Source of the DNA: Chlamydiales bacterium
GTDB taxonomy: Bacteria > Chlamydiota > Chlamydiia > Chlamydiales > Criblamydiaceae
Direction of reading: 5' to 3'
Length of the DNA: 64,000 nucleotides
Assembly: GCA_024233575.1 (NCBI GenBank)
Contig: JACKPN010000004.1
Location: 124,001 to 188,000 of the forward strand
Part shown: one piece after another, positions 53,701 to 62,700 of the stretch
Position numbering within the stretch: position 1 is the first letter of the stretch
How the letters are laid out: the number at the start of each line of letters is the position of its first letter
The notes under the pieces: generated by a model
Database searches by the model: none
Told to the model about the DNA's origin: nothing
Seen by the model: only the letters and a program-made list of their open reading frames with translations
Translations under genes and position numbers: made by a program

Positions 53701-56700
53701 ATCAACTATGCTATTAATTTTCTCTCATCAAGTTCAGAAACGGCGTTTAATGGACTAACGCAAACTGTAAGTGCCGTCAACAATGATAATGATTCCCCTC
53801 CTACTCTCTCCATCGACGACGTTTCGGTAAATGAAGCTGATGGAACAGCTACATTTACCGTCACAAGAACTGGATTTACAGCGCTTGACGCCTCTTTTGA
53901 TATTGATACTGCCGATATTACGGCTGTTGCTCCAGGAGACTATACTGCGATAGTTGGAGGATCTGGAACTGTTCTCGCCGATAGCAACCTCACTAACACG
54001 ACTACTATTACCGTAACGATTATCAATGAATCTACGTACGAGTCAGATGAAACATTTGCTGTTAATTTATCTAATCCTGGCAATGCCACCATCGCTGACG
54101 GTCAAGGCATTGGTACAATACTCAATGATGATACCGCTCCTAACCTCTCTATCGATCTGGATGCCGGAGCCAATAACGCACAAGTTGTCGAAGGCAATCC
54201 TGGTGATGACCAGCGCCTTACCTTCAATGTCACCCTTGATGCCGCCAGCGGAGTCGATACACTCATCAACTACACCTTAAGCGACGGCACAACAAACGCC
54301 TCCGACTTCGACCATACAGGCGGGTCCTTTACCATCCTAGCTGGTGCAACTAGTGGATCTTTCCAAGTACTGGTCACTGAAGACACACTCTACGAAAATG
54401 ACGAGACTATGAACGTCTCCTTAACAAGCGCCGATATTAACAATGGTCCTGTTGTAGGAACCGGTCTCATCATCAACGATGATACAGCTCCTAACCTATC
54501 TATCGATCTGGATGCAGGAGCCAATAACGCACAAGTTGTCGAAGGCAATCCTGGTGATGACCAGCGCCTTACCTTCAATGTCACTCTCGATGCCGCCAGT
54601 GGCGCTGATACGCTCATCAACTACACCTTGAGCGACGGCACAACAAACGCATCCGACTTCGACCATACCGGCGGGTCCTTTACCATCCTAGCAGGTGCAA
54701 CTAGTGGATCTTTCCAAGTACTCGTCACTGAAGACACACTCTACGAAAATGACGAGACCATGAACGTCTCCTTAACAAGCGCCGATATTAACAATGGTCC
54801 TGTTGTAGGAACCGGTCTCATCATCAACGATGATACCGCCCCTAACCTCTCTATCGATCTGGATGCAGGAGCCAATAACGCACAAGTCGTCGAAGGCAAC
54901 CCTGGTGATGACCAGCGCCTTACCTTCAATGTCACGCTCGATGCCGCCAGTGGCGCTGACACACTCATCAACTATACCTTAAGCGACGGCACAACGGACG
55001 CTTCCGATTTTGACCATACCGGCGGATCATTTACCATCCTAGCAGGTGCAACTAGTGGATCTTTCCAAGTACTCATCACTGAAGATACTCTCTATGAAAA
55101 TGACGAGACCATGAACGTCTCCTTAACAAGCGCCGATATCAACAATGGTCCTGTTGCAGGAACCGGTCTCATCATCAACGATGATACCGCTCCTAACCTC
55201 TCTATCGATCTGGATGCAGGAGCCAATAACGCGCAAGTTATCGAAGGTAACCCAGGCGATGACCAGCGCCTTACCTTCAATGTCACTCTCGATGCCGCTA
55301 GCGGAGTCGATACGCTCATCAACTACACCTTGAGCGACGGCACAACAGACGCCTCCGACTTCGACCATACCGGCGGGTCATTTACCATCCTAGCAGGCGC
55401 AACTAGTGGATCTTTCCAAGTACTCGTCACTGAAGATACTCTCTACGAAAATGACGAGACCATGAACGTCTCCTTAACAAGCGCCGATATCAACAATGGT
55501 CCTGTTGTAGGAACCGGTCTCATCATCAACGATGATACCGCTCCTAACCTCTCTATCGATCTGGATGCCGGAGCCAATAACGCGCAAGTTATCGAAGGCA
55601 ACCCAGGCGATGACCAGCGCCTTACCTTCAATGTCACTCTCGATGCCGCCAGTGGTGCTGATACACTCATCAACTACACCTTAAGCGACGGCACAACAGA
55701 CGCCTCCGACTTCGACCATACCGGCGGGTCCTTTACCATCCTAGCAGGTGCAACTAGTGGATCTTTCCAAGTACTCGTCACTGAAGACACACTCTACGAA
55801 AATGACGAGACCATGAACGTCTCCTTAACAAGCGCCGATATCAACAATGGTCCTGTTGCAGGAACCGGTCTCATCATCAACGATGATACCGCTCCTAACC
55901 TCTCTATCGATCTGGATGCAGGAGCCAATAACGCACAAGTCGTCGAAGGCAACCCAGGCGATGACCAGCGCCTTACCTTTAATGTCACTCTTGATGCCGC
56001 CAGTGGCGCTGATACACTCATCAACTATACCTTGAGCGATGGCACAACAGACGCTTCCGATTTCGACCATACCGGCGGATCATTTACCATCCTAGCAGGT
56101 GCAACTAGTGGATCTTTCCAAGTACTCATCGCTGAAGACACTCTCTATGAAAATGACGAGACCATGAACGTCTCCTTAACAAGCGCCGATATCAACAATG
56201 GTCCTGTTGTAGGAACCGGTCTCATCATCAATGATGATACCGCTCCTAACCTCTCTATCGATCTGGATGCCGGAGCCAATAACGCACAAGTCGTCGAAGG
56301 CAACCCAGGTGATGACCAGCGCCTTACCTTCAATGTCACTCTTGATGCTGCAAGCGGAGTTGATACGCTCATCAACTACACCTTGAGCAACGGCACAACA
56401 GACGCTTCCGACTTCGACCATACCAGTGGATCCTTTACCATCCTAGCAGGTGCTACTACTGGATCTTTCCAAGTCCTGGTCACTGAAGACACACTCTATG
56501 AAAATGACGAGACCATGAACGTCTCCTTAACAAGCGCCGATATCAACAATGGTCCTGTTGCAGGAACCGGTCTCATCATCAACGATGATACCGCTCCTAA
56601 CCTCTCTATTGATCTGGATGCCGGAGCCAATAACGCACAAGTCGTCGAAGGCAACCCAGGCGATGACCAGCGCCTTACCTTCAATGTCACTCTCGATGCC

Positions 56701-59700
56701 GCCAGTGGTGCTGATACGCTCATCAACTACACCTTGAGCGACGGCACAACAGACGCTTCCGACTTCGACCATACCGGCGGGTCCTTTACCATCCTAGCAG
56801 GTGCTACTACTGGATCTTTCCAAGTCCTGGTCACTGAAGACACGCTCTATGAAAATGACGAGACCATGAACGTCTCATTAACAAGCGCCGATATCAACAA
56901 TGGTCCTGTTGCAGGAACCGGTCTCATCATCAACGATGATACCGCCCCTAACCTCTCTATCGATCTGGATGCAGGAGCCAATAACGCGCAAGTCGTTGAA
57001 GGCAACCCAGGCGATGACCAGCGCCTTACCTTCAATGTCACTCTCGATGCCGCCAGCGGAGTCGATACACTCATCAACTACACCTTAAGCGATGGTACAA
57101 CAGACGCTTCCGATTTCGACCACACCAGTGGATCCTTTACCATCCTAGCAGGTGCTACTACTGGATCTTTCCAAGTACTCGTCACTGAAGACACACTCTA
57201 TGAAAATGACGAGACCATGAACGTCTCCTTAACAAGCGCCGATATCAACAATGGTCCTGTTGCAGGAACCGGCCTCATCATCAACGATGATACCGCCCCT
57301 AACCTCTCTATCGATCTGGATGCAGGAGCCAATAACGCGCAAGTTATCGAAGGTAACCCAGGTGATGACCAGCGCCTTACCTTTAATGTCACTCTTGATG
57401 CCGCCAGTGGCACTGATACACTCATCAACTACACCTTGAGCGACGGCACAACAGACGCTTCCGACTTCGACCATACCGGCGGATCCTTTACCATCCTAGC
57501 TGGTGCTACTACTGGATCTTTCCAAGTCCTGGTCACTGAAGACACACTCTATGAAAATGACGAGACCATGAACGTTTCCTTAACAAGCGCCGATATCAAC
57601 AATGGTCCTGTTGTAGGAACCGGCCTCATCATCAACGATGATACCGCTCCTAACCTCTCTATCGATCTGGATGCCGGAGCCAATAACGCACAAGTCGTCG
57701 AAGGCAACCCTGGTGATGACCAGCGCCTTACCTTCAATGTCACTCTCGATGCCGCCAGTGGCGCTGACACACTCATCAACTATACCTTAAGCGACGGCAC
57801 AACAGACGCTTCCGACTTCGACCATACCAGTGGATCCTTTACCATTCTAGCAGGTGCAACTAGTGGATCTTTCCAAGTGCTGATCACTGAAGACACTCTC
57901 TATGAAAATGACGAGACCATGAACGTCTCATTAACAAGCGCCGATATCAACAATGGTCCTGTTGTAGGAACCGGTCTCATCATCAACGATGATACCGCCC
58001 CTAACCTCTCTATCGATCTGGATGCAGGAGCCAATAACGCACAAGTCGTCGAAGGCAATCCAGGCGATGACCAGCGCCTTACCTTCAATGTCACTCTCGA
58101 TGCCGCCAGCGGAGTCGATACACTCATCAACTACACCTTAAGCGATGGTACAACAGACGCTTCCGATTTCGACCACACCAGTGGATCCTTTACCATCCTA
58201 GCAGGTGCTACTACTGGATCTTTCCAAGTACTGGTCACTGAAGACACTCTCTATGAAAATGACGAGACCATGAACGTCTCTTTAACAAGCGCCGATATCA
58301 ACAATGGTCCTGTTGCAGGAACCGGTGTTATCCTTAATGATGACGCTATCCCTACAATCACGATCACCGATGAGGACGGAGCAACCACTGCCACCGACGC
58401 CTCTGTCCTCGAAGGCGACAGCGGCACTGCATCCCTTACCTTCCGTGCATCTCTTAGCAACCAGAGCGACCAAGACATCACCTTCGTTATCGACACTGCC
58501 GATGGCACTGCCCTTGTCTCTGACAGCGACTACATCGCAATCGTCGGACAGACAGTCACAATCCTTGCAAACACCGATGACGTTACCTTCACCGTTCTTG
58601 CCAATGGCGATACCAAACTAGAAGCTGACGAAACTCTCGATGTAGTCTTAAGCAGCGTCAGCGGCGCTACATTCAGCGGCGGCGGCGCAACACTGACCGC
58701 TACCGGCACCATTCTTAATGACGATGCTACACCTACAATCACGATCACCGATGAGGACGGAGCAACCACTGCCACCGACGCCTCTGTCCTCGAAGGCGAC
58801 AGCGGCACAGCATCCCTTACCTTCCGCGCATCTCTTAGCAACCAGAGCGACCAAGACATCACCTTCGTTATCGACACTGCCGATGGCACTGCCCTTGTCT
58901 CTGACAGCGACTACGTCGCAATCGTCGGACAGACAGTCACAATCCTTGCAAACACCGATGACGTTACCTTCACCGTTCTTGCCAATGGCGATACCAAACT
59001 AGAAGCTGACGAAACTCTCGATGTAGTCTTAAGCAGCGTCAGCGGCGCTACATTCAGCGGCGGCGGCGCAACACTGACCGCTACCGGCACTATCCTTAAT
59101 GACGATGCTACACCTACAATCACGATCACCGATGAAGACGGAGCAACCACTGCCACCGATGCCTCTGTCCTCGAAGGCGACAGTGGAACCGCATCCCTTA
59201 CCTTCCGCGCAACCCTTAGCAACCAAAGCGACCAAGATGTCACCTTCGTCATCGATACCGCCGATGGCACTGCCCTTGTCTCTGACAGCGACTACGTCTC
59301 AATATCCGGTCAGACAGTCACAATCCTCGCAAACACCGACGATGTCACCTTCACTGTCCTTGTCAATGGCGATACCAAGCTAGAAGCCGATGAAACTCTC
59401 GACGTTGTCCTTAGCAGCGCTAGCGGCGCTACTTTCGATGGCGGCGGCGCAACACTTACCGCTACCGGCACTATCCTTAATGACGATGCTACACCTACAA
59501 TCACGATCACCGATGAAGACGGAGCAACCACTGCCACCGATGCCTCTGTCCTGGAAGGCGACAGTGGAACCGCATCCCTTACCTTCCGCGCAACCCTTAG
59601 CAACCAAAGCGACCAAGATGTCACCTTCGTCATCGATACCGCCGATGGCACTGCCCTTGTCTCTGACAGCGACTACGTCTCAATATCCGGTCAGACAGTC

Positions 59701-62700
59701 ACAATCCTTGCAAACACCGATGACGTTACCTTCACCGTTCTTGCCAATGGCGATACCAAACTAGAAGCTGACGAAACTCTCGATGTGGTCTTAAGCAGCG
59801 TCAGCGGCGCTACATTCAGTGGCGGCGGCGCAACACTGACCGCTACCGGCACTATCCTTAATGACGATGCTACACCTACAATCACGATCACCGATGAGGA
59901 CGGAGCAACCACTGCCACAGACGCCTCTGTCCTCGAAGGCGACAGCGGCACAGCATCCCTTACCTTCCGCGCATCTCTTAGCAACCAGAGCGACCAAGAT
60001 ATCACCTTCGTTATCGACACTGCCGATGGCACTGCCCTTGTCTCTGACAGCGACTACGTCGCAATCGTCGGACAGACAGTCACAATCCTTGCAAACACCG
60101 ATGACGTTACCTTCACCGTTCTTGCCAATGGCGATACCAAACTAGAAGCTGACGAAACTCTCGATGTGGTCTTAAGCAGCGTCAGCGGCGCTACATTCAG
60201 CGGCGGCGGCGCAACACTGACCGCTACCGGCACCATCCTTAATGACGATGCTACACCTACAATCACGATCACCGATGAGGACGGAGCAACCACTGCCACC
60301 GACGCCTCTGTCCTCGAAGGCGACAGCGGCACAGCATCCCTTACCTTCCGCGCATCTCTTAGCAACCAGAGCGACCAAGATATCACCTTCGTTATCGACA
60401 CTGCCGATGGCACTGCTCTTGTCTCTGACAGCGACTACGTCGCAATCGTCGGACAGACAGTCACAATCCTTGCAAACACCGATGACGTTACCTTCACCGT
60501 TCTTGCCAATGGCGACACCAAACTAGAAGCTGACGAAACTCTCGATGTGGTCTTAAGCAGCGTCAGCGGCGCTACATTCAGCGGCGGCGGCGCAACACTG
60601 ACCGCTACCGGCACTATCCTTAATGACGATGCTACACCTACAATCACGATCACCGATGAGGACGGAGCAACCACTGCCACCGATGCCTCTGTTCTCGAAG
60701 GCGACAGCGGCACAGCATCCCTTACCTTCCGTGCATCTCTTAGCAACCAGAGCGACCAAGACATCACCTTCGTTATCGACACAGCCGATGGCACTGCTCT
60801 TGTCTCTGACAGCGACTACGTCGCAATCGTCGGACAGACAGTCACAATCCTTGCAAACACCGATGACGTTACCTTCACCGTTCTTGCCAATGGCGACACC
60901 AAACTAGAAGCTGACGAAACTCTCGATGTGGTCTTAAGCAGCGTCAGCGGCGCTACATTCAGCGGCGGCGGCGCAACACTGACCGCTACCGGTACCATCC
61001 TTAATGACGATGCTACACCTACAATCACGATCACCGATGAGGACGGAGCAACCACTGCCACCGACGCCTCTGTCCTCGAAGGCGACAGCGGCACAGCATC
61101 CCTTACCTTCCGCGCATCTCTTAGCAATCAGAGCGACCAAGACATCACCTTCGTTATCGACACTGCCGATGGCACTGCCCTTGTCTCTGACAGCGACTAC
61201 GTCACAATCGTCGGACAGACAGTCACAATCCTTGCAAACACCGATGACGTTACCTTCACCGTTCTTGCCAATGGCGATACCAAACTAGAAGCTGACGAAA
61301 CTCTCGATGTGGTCTTAAGCAGCGTCAGCGGTGCTACATTCAGCGGCGGCGGCGCAACACTGACCGCTACCGGCACCATCCTTAATGACGATGCTACACC
61401 TACAATCACGATCACCGATGAGGACGGAGCAACCACTGCCACCGACGCCTCTGTCCTCGAAGGCGACAGCGGCACAGCATCCCTTACCTTCCGCGCATCT
61501 CTTAGCAATCAGAGCGACCAAGACATCACCTTCGTTATCGACACTGCCGATGGCACTGCTCTTGTCTCTGACAGCGACTACGTCGCAATCGTCGGACAGA
61601 CAGTCACAATCCTTGCAAACACCGATGACGTTACCTTCACCGTTTTTGCCAATGGCGATAATACTTATGAACCCGATGAAACATTAGATGTCATATTAAG
61701 CTCTGTCAGTGGTGCAACTTTTGACGGTGGTCAATCTACCCTTACCGCAACAGGTACAATTCTAAACGATGATAACCAACCTGTGATCAGTTTCGTTAAC
61801 GATAGTATTTCCATTATCGAAGGAAATGCAGTCTTCACTACTCTCAATTTTGAAATCCAGCTAAGCAATCCAAGTTCCGAAACTGTTACCTTCTTTTTAC
61901 ATACTATTAATGGAACAGCAACTGGCGGAAATATTGCACAACCTAACATCGATTATGCCCGATTATCTCTGTCGCCATCACCATTTACAATAAATCCCGG
62001 TGAAACAACCCTCACTTTACCAAGAGCAGTAGTGGCCGATCTTATTTACGAAGGAAATGAAAACTTCTACTTGAGAATAACAGGCCCTACAAATGCTACA
62101 TTAGCTGGCGGCGGCGCCTTCCTTGATGCAGAAGGCGTTATCATTGACGATGATCCAATTCCAACAGTTACCATTATTGATACAGACGGTTCCACTACAA
62201 CAGGAGAAAGCTCAGTTGTCGAAGGCGATTCTGGCACTACAACCCTCTCCTTTACCGTCCAATTAAGCAATCCTATCCAAGAGAACATTACGCTAAGCTA
62301 CAGCAGCATGGATGTTCTAGCGACAATTGCTGATAACGACTACCTTCCTACTAGCGGGACAATCACAATCGCTACTTACGACACCGAAGGAACATTTACT
62401 GTTACCGTTAACGGTGATACCAAGTACGAATTAGATGAGACACTAACTGTCACCGCGAATGTAACTGCAGGCACAACTGCAAACAGCGGAGACACCGCAA
62501 CAGGAACCATCCTTAATGATGATGCCAAGCCAAATATCTCCATCGAAGATGATAATGGTGTCAACTTCGGTAACGCTGAGGTACTTGAAGGCAATCCCGG
62601 AGACGACCAGCGCCTAACATTCAATGTTACCCTTGATGCTGTTAGCGGTGTCGATACATTGGTTAACTACAGCTTCTTAGACAACAGTACCGATGGCGCC

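Noticed and set aside
54390..61521. Many periodic minus-strand and alternate-frame open frames (76, 81, 94 and 119 codons) across the repeat arrays
   Set aside because: They recur at exactly 351 or 381 bases because the underlying repeats do. They lack ribosome-binding sites, and the plus-strand frame is continuous and domain-like.
54130..61770. Regular repeats resembling a CRISPR array
   Set aside because: Period is 351/381 bp with no unique spacers, and the whole region is one coding frame of protein repeats.
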